8,205 nt of DNA from Ventricola sp051883735 (GCA_051883735.1 JBJEUH010000032.1:1-8205); one strand, 5' to 3'. Numbered from the stretch's first letter, positions 1 through 6,766 are shown. Program-made: numbers and translations. The notes: generated from the letters alone by a model not told the origin.

Positions 1-72
1 TCTCACATCTTTTTTTCAATTCTTTTTAGGACTTATCCTGACAGCCCCGCTTTTTCATGAAAAATCCGTTCC
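1..72. other. AT-rich region downstream of the leftward operon
   Basis: This short stretch follows the stop codon of the exported protein gene and is much richer in A and T than the neighbouring genes, which fits an intergenic region. Read on the minus strand it contains A-runs rather than the T-run expected after an intrinsic terminator. A small AGGA-CTTA-TCCT hairpin (28-39) is followed on that strand by As, not Ts. The only minus-strand ATG (6-8) is followed at once by a stop codon. No gene or convincing terminator is seen; the operon's terminator may lie beyond the window. Confidence 0.6.
51..64. repeat. 14-bp perfect palindrome TTTTTCATGAAAAA
   Basis: The bases TTTTTCATGAAAAA are identical on both strands and lie 8 bases past the stop codon of the exported protein gene. 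The stem is almost all A-T, so it would be weak as an RNA hairpin. It could be a protein-binding site or simply chance in AT-rich DNA. Confidence 0.4.
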
Positions 73-1587
73 TCATCGGTCATAGAGCTGCACCGCGTCC
101 TCCGTGGAGCCGTCCTGCGCCGAGGTATGCAGCAGGATTTCGCCGTCCGGCGTGAGCTCGATGGCGCAAACCGCCGCCGCGTCCTCCAGCGTCTCCATCC
201 GCCGCAGCACGCCGTCGCCGCCCAGCAGCGCCGTCACGCCCTGCTGCCGGGCGTCCTCGCCCGTCCCGTAGAGATACCGCCCGCCCAGCAGGATCGAGCC
301 GTCGTCGAGCTTCGCCGCGCAGCGCCATTCCAGCGCGTCCGCCGCGGTGTGAATCGGCGTGCGCACGCTGAAGATCTCCTCCCCGTCCGCCGACATATGC
401 CGCACGCGCACGCCCAGCGCATCCTCCGCGCTGCACAGCAAAACCCCGTCGCCTGCGGTGAGCGCGCCCGGGTACGCGCCATGCGCCCGCTGCTGCGGCT
501 CAAGCTCCGGCTGCGCGACGTGCGCAAACGCCGCCTGCCGTCTGCCGCGCGTGTCGAGGTGCGAGAGCGCAGCCGCGCCGCCCGGGGACGGCGCCAGGTC
601 CAGCGTGTTCTCCGGCGCGGCGGCCCAGGCCACGCCTGAGCCATCCTCGTCCGTGAACAGGATGCGCCCGTCCTCCAGCGCCGCATAGCCGGTGTCCGTC
701 GCCGTCAGGCGGGTCAGCGGCGCGCCGGTCTCCAAAAGGAACAGCCGCTCGCCCTCGCGGCTCGCGCGCAGCAGAAAGCCGCCGCCGTCCGCCGTTTCGC
801 CGCAGACCGCCACGCTCCCGTCGCCGCCCATCTGCGCGTCATGCACCGCCTGCACGCGGACGCCGGGCGTCAGGCCCTCGCCAAATCCCTGCTGAGCCGT
901 TCCCTGCCCGTTCACAAAGGCGAGGCTCAGGCCCCCGTCCTGCACGGCGGCATACGCCAGCAGGCCCTCACGCCCCGCGCAGGCCACGCCCGGGCCGCTC
1001 ACAGCAAACGGTTTGCCCGCCGCTGCGCTGCCGTCCTGAGCGAGCCGCGCGCAGCACATCGTCTCGCCGTCCGCATGGGCGACAAGCGCCGCGAGCTGCA
1101 CGCCCTCAGGCCCGTCCACCGGCAGCATCTGCACGATCCGTTCGCCCTGCGGGCACAGCGCCGCCGCGCCGTCGATCGCCACGCGGGATACGCTCCTGCC
1201 CCGCTCGTCCAGCACGATCCACTCGCCGCGCTGCGCCGTCCCGTCCACGAGCACCAGGCTGCACGATCCGTCCTCAAACGCCGCGGGCGCGGTCATGCGC
1301 GTCATGCCGGCCCGCCCCGTGCAGAAGCTGAAGCGCACGCTGCCGTCTGCATTCAGCCGCAGCGCCCATCCGGTCTCGCCGCTGCGCGTGCGCATGGAGA
1401 GATCATAGTCGCTTGAGGCCGTCGTGCCCACGGCAAGGAGGCCGTCCCCGCAGGCGACGGCCTCGTACAGCGCGTCCTCCCCGCTGCCGCCGAAGGCTGC
1501 CGGCGCACCGTCCGCCTCCAGCGCGCAGGCCTGCGCGCCCAGCAGCAGCAGCGCCGCCATCAGCGCCGCCGCACGCCCTTTGTGCAC
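73..1587 (-). CDS. Exported beta-propeller-like protein of unknown function
   Basis: A 504-residue protein with an N-terminal signal peptide: a short basic start (MHKGR), a hydrophobic core at residues 6-19, and AxA sites for signal peptidase I after residue 20 or 22. Cys21 lacks a good lipobox (AQA-C), so lipoprotein anchoring is less likely. The rest is built of degenerate repeats resembling WD40/propeller blades, for example GGSGEDALYEAV near 33-44 with GLLAVGTTASSDYDL at 49-63, KLDDGSILLGGRYLYGTGED near 426-445, and ELTPDGEILLHTSAQDGS near 477-494. Clostridia carry exported proteins with similar GGSGxDxxxxV...DGGY.. repeats, mostly uncharacterised. No enzyme motif, wall anchor or C-terminal membrane helix is visible, so a secreted or cell-surface binding or sensing role is only a guess. 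The start is a GTG one base after the tex stop, chosen because AAGGGAAG sits 8 bases upstream and it gives a complete signal peptide. ATG at codon 10 is the alternative. It is the last gene of the leftward operon. Confidence 0.8.
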   Translation of the reverse strand: MHKGRAAALMAALLLLGAQACALEADGAPAAFGGSGEDALYEAVACGDGLLAVGTTASSDYDLSMRTRSGETGWALRLNADGSVRFSFCTGRAGMTRMTAPAAFEDGSCSLVLVDGTAQRGEWIVLDERGRSVSRVAIDGAAALCPQGERIVQMLPVDGPEGVQLAALVAHADGETMCCARLAQDGSAAAGKPFAVSGPGVACAGREGLLAYAAVQDGGLSLAFVNGQGTAQQGFGEGLTPGVRVQAVHDAQMGGDGSVAVCGETADGGGFLLRASREGERLFLLETGAPLTRLTATDTGYAALEDGRILFTDEDGSGVAWAAAPENTLDLAPSPGGAAALSHLDTRGRRQAAFAHVAQPELEPQQRAHGAYPGALTAGDGVLLCSAEDALGVRVRHMSADGEEIFSVRTPIHTAADALEWRCAAKLDDGSILLGGRYLYGTGEDARQQGVTALLGGDGVLRRMETLEDAAAVCAIELTPDGEILLHTSAQDGSTEDAVQLYDR

Positions 1588-1588
1588 G

Positions 1589-3736
1589 TCACATTCTTCC
1601 CTTCACCATCGTCAGCGCGATGCGCTTCTTCTTCTGATCCACATCGACCACCCAGACCTTGACCACGTCGCCCACGGCGACCGCCTCGCTCGGGTGCTTG
1701 ATAAACCTCTCCGACATGCGCGAGATGTGCACCAGCCCGTCCTGATGCACGCCGATGTCCACGAACGCGCCGAAGTCGATCACGTTGCGCACCGTGCCGG
1801 TCAGCTCCATGCCGGGCACGAGGTCCTCCATGGACAGCACGTCCGTGCGCAGCACCGGCGGCGGCAGCTCCTCGCGCGGATCGCGTCCCGGCTTTTCCAG
1901 CTCCGAGGCGATGTCCAGCAGCGTCATTTCGCCCACGCCCAGCTCTTCGGCCAGCCTGCCCGCGCCGATCTCCTGCACGCGCGCCGTGACGCCCGCGATG
2001 CCGCCCCGCCGGATCTCCTTCACGTCGAGGCCCAGGCGCGCAAGCAGCGCCTTCGCCGCCGGATAGCTCTCCGGGTGCACCGCCGTCGCGTCCAGCGGGT
2101 TGCTGCCGCGCACGCGCAGAAAGCCTGCGCACTGCTCAAAGGCCTTCGGCCCCAGCTTGGGCACCTTTTTGAGCTGCGCGCGCGAGGTGATGCCGTTCTC
2201 CTCGCGATAGGCCACGATGTTCGCCGCCAGCGCCTTGCCGATGCCCGCCACATGCGTGAGCAGCTGCACGGAGGCGGTCTCCACGTCCACGCCGACGCTG
2301 GAGACGCAGCTCTCCACCACGCCGTCAAGCGCCGATTCCAGCTCCGCCTGCTTGAGGTCGTGCTGATACTGGCCTACGCCGATCGCCTTGGGATCGATCT
2401 TCACCAGCTCGGCGAGCGGGTCCTGCATGCGCCGGGCGATCGACACCGCGCTGCGCAGGGAGACGTCGTACTCCGGGAATTCCTCCGCCGCCAGCTTGCT
2501 GGCCGAGTAGACGCTCGCGCCCGCCTCGCTGACGATCATGTACTTGACGCCCGGCAGCTCCGGCAGCAGCGAGGCGATGAACTGCTCGCTCTCGCGCGAG
2601 GCCGTGCCGTTGCCGATGGCGATCGCCGTGACGTGGTGCCTGCGCGCCATGGAGAGGATCAGCTGCTTGGCCGTGGCCTTCTGCCGCTCCTGCCCGGGCA
2701 GGGTGAAATGGCCCACGCCGGTCTCCAGCACCTTGCCCGTCTCATCGACGACCGCCAGCTTGCAGCCCGTGCGGAAGCCCGGGTCCACGCCCAGCGTCAC
2801 CTTGCCGCGGATGGGCGGCTGCATGAGCAGCTGCTTCACGTTCTGGCCAAATACCCTGATCGCGCCCTCGTTCGCTCGGTCGGTCAGCTCGCTGCGGATC
2901 TCGCGCTCCAGCGATGGCTCAATCAGGCGGCTCCACGCGTCCTTCGCCGCCTCGCGCACGATCTCGCAGCAGGCGCTGGGCGGGTCGATCACCGCGCGGC
3001 AGATCGTCTGATTCGCCAGCGCCTCGTCCACCTCGACCGTCACCCGCAGCCATTCCTCGCGCTCGCCGCGGTTGAGCGCCAGGATGCGGTGATCCGCCGC
3101 GCGCATCACCGGCTCGCGGTAGTCCGCGTACTGCGCGTAGACGTTTTCGCCCTCTTTGGCCTGCACGCTGCGCAGCACGCCGCTGCGCTTCACCAGCGCG
3201 CGCAGGCTCGCGCGGATGGCCGCGTCGTCGCTGATCTCCTCGGCGATGATGTCCTGCGCGAGCGCGATGGCCGTCTGTGCGTCCGGCACGCCCTTTTCCG
3301 CGTCGATATACGCCGCCGCCAGAGCAAAGGGATCGTCACCCCGCCGCTGCGCGCGGATCGCCTTGGCCAGCGGCTCCACGCCCTTCTCCCGCGCGATCAT
3401 CGCGCGCGTGCGGCGCTTGGGCTTGAAGGGGCGGTACACGTCCTCCAGGCTCGCCAGCGTCTGCGCCCCGGCCAGCTGCGCGCGGATTTCGTCCGTCAGC
3501 TTGCCCTGCTCGTCAATCGCGCTGGCGATCTGCTCGCGGCGCTTTTCAAGGTTCCTCAAATAATCCAGGCGCTCGCTCAGCTCGCGCAGCTTCTGGTCGT
3601 CCATCGCGCCGGTCTGCTCCTTGCGGTAGCGCGCGATGAACGGCACGGTGTTGCCCTCGTCGAGCAGCGCCACAACCCGCTCCGTGATGGCCGCGCTGAC
3701 GTCAAACTCCTGTGCCAGGCGTGAAATGATCTCCAT
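1589..3736 (-). CDS. tex: Tex, S1-domain RNA-binding transcription accessory protein
   Basis: A 715-residue, full-length Tex protein (Bacillus YdcI/E. coli YhgF family, about 720-785 aa). Tex proteins are cytoplasmic nucleic-acid-binding factors linked to transcription and, in some species, to toxin expression and stress survival; their exact biochemical role is still debated. Visible parts in order: a helical N-terminal Tex domain (about 1-310), with the family's VPFIARYRKEQTG at 31-43 and LEDVYRPFKPKRRTRA at 97-112; an RNase H-like YqgF domain (about 313-440), with LGVDPGFRTG at 315-324 and AIGNGTASRE at 373-382; the signature CVSSVGVDVETAS at 477-489; helix-hairpin-helix segments (about 490-560), including HVAGIGKALAANIV; and a C-terminal S1 domain (about 642-710), with GTVRNVIDFGAFVDIGVHQD. 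The ATG overlaps the stop of the preceding hydrolase gene (TAATG). The nearest GGAGG is 13 bases upstream (3750-3754), longer than ideal, so translation is probably coupled. Confidence 0.97.
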   Translation of the reverse strand: MEIISRLAQEFDVSAAITERVVALLDEGNTVPFIARYRKEQTGAMDDQKLRELSERLDYLRNLEKRREQIASAIDEQGKLTDEIRAQLAGAQTLASLEDVYRPFKPKRRTRAMIAREKGVEPLAKAIRAQRRGDDPFALAAAYIDAEKGVPDAQTAIALAQDIIAEEISDDAAIRASLRALVKRSGVLRSVQAKEGENVYAQYADYREPVMRAADHRILALNRGEREEWLRVTVEVDEALANQTICRAVIDPPSACCEIVREAAKDAWSRLIEPSLEREIRSELTDRANEGAIRVFGQNVKQLLMQPPIRGKVTLGVDPGFRTGCKLAVVDETGKVLETGVGHFTLPGQERQKATAKQLILSMARRHHVTAIAIGNGTASRESEQFIASLLPELPGVKYMIVSEAGASVYSASKLAAEEFPEYDVSLRSAVSIARRMQDPLAELVKIDPKAIGVGQYQHDLKQAELESALDGVVESCVSSVGVDVETASVQLLTHVAGIGKALAANIVAYREENGITSRAQLKKVPKLGPKAFEQCAGFLRVRGSNPLDATAVHPESYPAAKALLARLGLDVKEIRRGGIAGVTARVQEIGAGRLAEELGVGEMTLLDIASELEKPGRDPREELPPPVLRTDVLSMEDLVPGMELTGTVRNVIDFGAFVDIGVHQDGLVHISRMSERFIKHPSEAVAVGDVVKVWVVDVDQKKKRIALTMVKGRM
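1596..1603 (-). promoter_or_regulatory. Ribosome binding site inside the end of tex, for the exported protein
   Basis: On the minus strand AAGGGAAG lies within the last codons of tex, 8 bases before the GTG at 1585-1587. It supports the GTG start over the downstream ATG at 1558-1560 and implies translation coupled to tex. Confidence 0.55.
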
Positions 3737-4539
3737 TACAGCTCGATGACCTCCAGATCGTTGGGCACGTACAGATCGCCCGAATAGAATTCCCTCGCCT
3801 CGGCGGTGTAGAGCGCCTTGCGGTTTGCGTAGTTCTTGTCCTCCGTGTGCCAGAGCACCAGGTGAGGGATGGACAGCTGGCTGGCCAGCTTCGCCGCGTC
3901 GGCCACGGTGGAGTGGTGCTTCTCGTAGGGCCTAAAGACGTCCGCCTGAGCGAGCAGGCAGAACGCCTCGCACAGCAGCCAGTCGCTGCCCGCGACGTAT
4001 CGCTCGCACGCCGGGTTGTACGGCTCGTCGCCCAGGCAGGTGAGCTTTCTGCCGCTTTGCAGCGTGGTGGTGAAGCCGAACTGCAGCAGCTTGGTGCTGC
4101 CGATGTCAAAGAACGTCACGTCGTAGCCGCAGAGCCTCGCCGTCATGCCGTCGTGAATATCGTGATAGAAGATGCGCGTGCCGATGTGCCGGAGCATCTT
4201 CTTTTGCAGCATCAGCTCGCCGATGACCGCAAGCCCCCTGCGCACGCTCTCGTGGCAGTAGATGTGCAATTCGCCCTCATACTTGCCCGCGTTCATCATC
4301 GTCATGATCTTGCGCAGCACCCACACCACGCCGTTCAGGTGATCCGGATGCGCGTGCGTGATGAACAGGTCGTGCACCGTCTCAAACCCCAGCCCCGCGT
4401 CCTCCATCTGGCGCAGGATGCCGTTGCCGCCGCCCGCGTCCACCAGCAGCGTGCCGCCGTCGTTCGTGATCGCGAAGCAGGTATTGTAGCAGCGGGTCGC
4501 CAGGGCGTAGCCCGTGCCCAGCACCGTCAGCTTTTCCAT
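3736..4539 (-). CDS. RNase Z-like metallo-beta-lactamase-fold hydrolase
   Basis: A 267-residue protein of the metallo-beta-lactamase fold, closest in pattern to the ribonuclease Z branch. It begins with GTGYALATR (8-16), as RNase Z does with its GTG motif, then LLVDAGGG (31-38) and the metal-binding THAHPDHLNG (61-70, H62, H64, D66, H67). Further on are TCLGDEP with D171, the RNase Z-type HST (209-211) and LWHTEDK with H231. There is no histidine between residues 130 and 207, where RNase Z normally supplies another metal ligand; the segment reads STKLLQFGF instead. There is also no clear RNase Z exosite arm, so tRNA 3'-end processing should not be assumed; substrate unknown. No signal peptide is visible, so it is cytoplasmic. 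The open frame extends upstream to 4614, into the GH42 gene, but the ATG at 4539 follows GGGAGGAAG by four bases and begins the conserved fold. It lies 13 bases after the GH42 stop and overlaps the tex start by one base. Confidence 0.88.
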   Translation of the reverse strand: MEKLTVLGTGYALATRCYNTCFAITNDGGTLLVDAGGGNGILRQMEDAGLGFETVHDLFITHAHPDHLNGVVWVLRKIMTMMNAGKYEGELHIYCHESVRRGLAVIGELMLQKKMLRHIGTRIFYHDIHDGMTARLCGYDVTFFDIGSTKLLQFGFTTTLQSGRKLTCLGDEPYNPACERYVAGSDWLLCEAFCLLAQADVFRPYEKHHSTVADAAKLASQLSIPHLVLWHTEDKNYANRKALYTAEAREFYSGDLYVPNDLEVIEL

Positions 4540-4543
4540 CGTT

Positions 4544-4552
4544 CTTCCTCCC
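4544..4552 (-). promoter_or_regulatory. Ribosome binding site for the RNase Z-like gene
   Basis: On the minus strand GGGAGGAAG lies in the 13-base gap after the GH42 stop and 4 bases before the ATG at 4537-4539. The same nine bases at the same spacing precede the GH42 gene. It fixes the start at 4539 rather than the upstream in-frame ATG at 4614. Confidence 0.85.
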
Positions 4553-6562
4553 TTATGCTTCCTCAAGTATGGCAAGGCCCCACGGCGCGAGCGTGAGCGT
4601 TTCGCCCTTTGCAACCGCCCTGCCGCCCAGCAGCTCCCTGCCCGTCATATCGGCGCGCGCCTGCTGCGCGTCCGCGCTGTAATTGAAACAGAAGGTCACG
4701 CGCCGGCCGGCATCGTTCACGCCGCTGCGCACGATCACCGGGAACGCCTGCTCCGGGATCTGCACGCCGGCGTCCGTCAGCGCGCCGCGCAGCACGTTTT
4801 GAAGCACCGCCTCGCCCGTCATGCAGCCCAGGTACACCGCGCGGCCCCTGCCAAAGCGGTTTTCCGTGATGGCGGCATAGGCTCCCCACGCGGGATGCTC
4901 ATAGCGGGCCAGCACCCTGGCGCCCTCGGGAATGAGCAGCTCCATGAAGCCCTTTGCCTCCCGGTCGTCCGCGCCGTCTGCGGCCTCGCCCCGCAGCGTC
5001 ACATTTTGCGGCAGCGTGAACTGATGATAGCGCACGCCCATGCAGGTCCTCAGGATGCGCGGCTGCACGCCGTCGCTCACCTTGACGTATTCGTCGGCAA
5101 AGCCGAACTTGAACGTCGCAATCAGCGTGCCGCCGTCCTCGCAGTAGCGCTCCAGCCTTTCAAGCAGCGCATCCGGCGCGCTGTAGAGCGCGGGGACGAC
5201 GATGGCCTTGTAGCGCGCGAGGTCCTCGCTCTCCGGCCAGATGAAGTCGCATTCCACGTTCATCCGGTAGAGCGCGTCGTAGAGCCAGCGCACCACGTCG
5301 TTGTAAAACAGCTCACCGCTGCCCGCCGCCGTCGCGCGGATGGGGAACCACCTGAGCGCCGTCAGCGATTCGTTGCTCACCAGGATCGCCACGTCGTTCC
5401 TCTTTTTGAGGTTCACCAGGCGGCTGCCGAAGCGCTTAAACTCCGCGCCGATCGTACAGGCCTCGCGGTAGACCTCGTTCTCCGCGAAGTCGTGGCTGAG
5501 CACGCCCTTCCAGTACGTCTCGCAGGCGTTGTGAATGGAATGCCAGTGCCAGTACATGACGCTGCAAGAGCCGCTGGCGATGTGGCTGTACGCCTGCAGG
5601 CGCAGCTGGCCGGGATACGGCGTCCAGTTGGGAAAGCCCTGCGCCTGCGTCTCCAGCAGCAGGTAATTGCCGCCGGAAAGCGAGCGGGACATGTCGCCGC
5701 CGAACGCGATCTCCGCGCCCGTGAGCTCGTCCTGGCTGGGGTGATAGATGTCCACGCCGGGGATCGTCAGGCACCGCGCCGCGTGATAGTGGTTCACGTC
5801 CGGCTGCACGCCGTAGGAATGGCCGCGCCACTCGTAATCCAGGTTGTGCGTGATGAACTGATCCTCCCGCCGGTATTCGTTCACGATCCCCGCCTGCCAC
5901 GCAAGGAACTGCGTCACCAGGCCGCGCTGGAACCTTTCAAACTCCGCGCCCAGGCTGCCGTTGATCGTGCCGCGCACGTCCGGAAAATCCTCCCACGCGT
6001 CCACGCGGTTGCTCCAGTAATCCAGTCCGAAGGCGCGGTTCATGGCGTCCAGATCGTCCCCAAACTCCCGGCGCAGGTGCTTCACAAACTGCGCCTGCAC
6101 GCTCGCTCCGGCCGTGCCGTAGTGCTTGGTCTCGTTGTCGATCTGAAACCCGATGACGCATGTGCGGTACGCCGTGCGCTTCATCAGCTCGCGGATGACA
6201 CGCTCGGCGTAATACAGGTAGACGGGATGGGTGATGTCCATGATCTGGCGCGGGCCGTAGCGCAGCGGCCCCTGCTTCGTCTCCACCAGCACGTCGGGAT
6301 GGGCCTTCACCATCCAGGCGGGCACCGCATACGTCGGCGTGCCGATGATCACGCCGATGCCCGCCGCCTCCATCGCGTCCATCACGCGCTCCACATGCGA
6401 AAAATCGAACACGCCGGGCTGCGGCTCGCAGGTGCTCCACGTGGATTCCGCGATGCGCACCGTGTTCACGCCTGCGCGCTTCATCAGCTCCACGTCCCTG
6501 CGGAGCCGTTCATGCGGCATGTATTCGTCGTAATAGGCGGCGCCGAAAAGCAGCTTGTCCAT
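4553..6562 (-). CDS. GH42 family beta-galactosidase, cytoplasmic
   Basis: A 669-residue glycoside hydrolase of family 42, the usual length, which removes terminal beta-galactosyl residues from galacto-oligosaccharides by a retaining mechanism. Some members also accept alpha-arabinosides, so the natural substrate is open. The TIM barrel (about 1-385) starts with FGAAYYDEY and RRDVELMKRAGVNTVRIAES. The acid/base is E144 in IGFQIDNE (137-144) and the likely nucleophile is E304 in YLLLETQ (300-306). HLRREFGDDLDAMNRAFGLD (162-181) is typical of the family. An amidotransferase-like trimerisation domain follows (about 388-585, VVPALYSAPDALLERLERYC) and then a small beta-domain ending in TLTLAPWGLAILEE. 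The cysteine cluster that binds zinc in Thermus-type enzymes is absent: no Cys lies between 136 and 263. No signal peptide is present, so it acts on imported sugars, though no sugar transporter is in view. ATG 6562 is chosen over 6589 because GGGAGGAAG precedes it by 4 bases. First gene of the leftward operon. Confidence 0.95.
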   Translation of the reverse strand: MDKLLFGAAYYDEYMPHERLRRDVELMKRAGVNTVRIAESTWSTCEPQPGVFDFSHVERVMDAMEAAGIGVIIGTPTYAVPAWMVKAHPDVLVETKQGPLRYGPRQIMDITHPVYLYYAERVIRELMKRTAYRTCVIGFQIDNETKHYGTAGASVQAQFVKHLRREFGDDLDAMNRAFGLDYWSNRVDAWEDFPDVRGTINGSLGAEFERFQRGLVTQFLAWQAGIVNEYRREDQFITHNLDYEWRGHSYGVQPDVNHYHAARCLTIPGVDIYHPSQDELTGAEIAFGGDMSRSLSGGNYLLLETQAQGFPNWTPYPGQLRLQAYSHIASGSCSVMYWHWHSIHNACETYWKGVLSHDFAENEVYREACTIGAEFKRFGSRLVNLKKRNDVAILVSNESLTALRWFPIRATAAGSGELFYNDVVRWLYDALYRMNVECDFIWPESEDLARYKAIVVPALYSAPDALLERLERYCEDGGTLIATFKFGFADEYVKVSDGVQPRILRTCMGVRYHQFTLPQNVTLRGEAADGADDREAKGFMELLIPEGARVLARYEHPAWGAYAAITENRFGRGRAVYLGCMTGEAVLQNVLRGALTDAGVQIPEQAFPVIVRSGVNDAGRRVTFCFNYSADAQQARADMTGRELLGGRAVAKGETLTLAPWGLAILEEA

Positions 6563-6566
6563 GATC

Positions 6567-6575
6567 CTTCCTCCC
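6567..6575 (-). promoter_or_regulatory. Ribosome binding site for the GH42 gene
   Basis: On the minus strand GGGAGGAAG lies 4 bases before the ATG at 6560-6562. The in-frame ATG at 6589 lies close to the predicted transcription start and has no such site, so 6562 is the better start. Confidence 0.85.
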
Positions 6576-6591
6576 CGTCGATGCTGCATCC

Positions 6592-6620
6592 ATTATAAGG
6601 CATATGCGGGAATTAGGCAA
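6592..6620 (-). promoter_or_regulatory. Sigma-A-type promoter of the leftward operon
   Basis: Read on the minus strand, TTGCCT (6615-6620, 4 of 6 matches to TTGACA) is separated by exactly 17 bases from a perfect TATAAT (6592-6597). Transcription would begin near 6585, giving a leader of about 23 bases that carries the GH42 ribosome binding site. No other good promoter is seen for the four leftward genes, and the junctions between them are 13 bases or less. Confidence 0.8.
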
Positions 6621-6630
6621 CGGCCAAGGC

Positions 6631-6645
6631 GCGGGCAGCGCCCGC
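6631..6645. repeat. Short GC-rich inverted repeat behind the GH42 promoter
   Basis: GCGGGC (6631-6636) and GCCCGC (6640-6645) form perfect 6-bp arms around the 3-base loop AGC, about 10 bases upstream of the GH42 -35 box. No T-run follows on either strand, so it is not an intrinsic terminator. It could be a regulator site or chance in GC-rich DNA. Confidence 0.35.
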
Positions 6646-6666
6646 TCCCCCCTCCGAACAGCCCTG

Positions 6667-6693
6667 AAAAACAACGCTCTTTGCGCTCGTTGT
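6667..6693 (-). terminator. Terminator-like hairpin with T-run and no gene upstream
   Basis: On the minus strand ACAACG (6688-6693) pairs with CGTTGT (6671-6676) around an 11-base loop and is followed by a run of five Ts (6667-6671, the first of them in the stem). The shape is that of a weak intrinsic terminator for leftward transcription. However, the only gene on its upstream side is the rightward transporter, and the GH42 promoter lies downstream of it. It may block antisense transcription into the operon, be a relic of an earlier gene order, or not function. Confidence 0.3.
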
Positions 6694-6731
6694 GCGGCTT
6701 TGGGGGCGGTTCCACACAGGTCAAAGCCGCA
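6693..6731. repeat. Perfect inverted repeat with 10-bp arms in the divergent region
   Basis: TGCGGCTTTG (6693-6702) and CAAAGCCGCA (6722-6731) are exact reverse complements with a 19-base spacer. The repeat sits between the two opposed promoters, about 35 bases upstream of the transporter -35 box and about 73 bases upstream of the GH42 one. On the plus strand it is followed by As, and on the minus strand it abuts the terminator-like hairpin. It could be an operator bound by a dimer or a DNA/RNA hairpin; nothing shows which. Confidence 0.5.
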
Positions 6732-6766
6732 AAACGCGCTCCCGCCCGAATTTACGGCCAAAACAA

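Larger units (their letters stand above)
6620..6761. repeat. Direct repeat ACGGCCAA beside both divergent promoters
   Basis: The plus-strand word ACGGCCAA occurs at 6620-6627, touching the -35 box of the GH42 promoter, and again at 6754-6761, ending 5 bases before the -35 box of the transporter promoter. The core GGCC is palindromic. A shared regulator site is possible, but an 8-base repeat within about 290 bases could easily arise by chance. Confidence 0.3.

Noticed and set aside
841..1416. Plus-strand open frames opposite the exported protein gene (also 127-639)
   Set aside because: The minus-strand frame has a signal peptide, a ribosome site and propeller-like repeats. The plus-strand products are Arg/Ala-rich without motifs.
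1424..3724. 766-codon open frame on the plus strand, opposite tex
   Set aside because: It lies antisense to a full-length, well-conserved tex gene. The product is a monotonous mix of Arg, Ala, His, Leu and Val with no domain, as expected from a shadow frame in GC-rich codons. No ribosome site or promoter supports it.
4540..4614. 25-codon N-terminal extension of the RNase Z-like protein
   Set aside because: The extension overlaps the GH42 gene, is Arg/Lys-rich, and lacks a ribosome site, while the ATG at 4539 has a strong one and starts the conserved fold.
4514..6598. 694-codon open frame on the plus strand, opposite the GH42 gene
   Set aside because: It is antisense to a complete GH42 gene with catalytic residues in place. 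It has the same Arg/Ala/His/Val-rich composition and no recognisable domain or start signals.
6631..6645. GC-rich hairpin considered as a terminator
   Set aside because: Neither strand has a T-run after the stem, so it was listed only as an inverted repeat.
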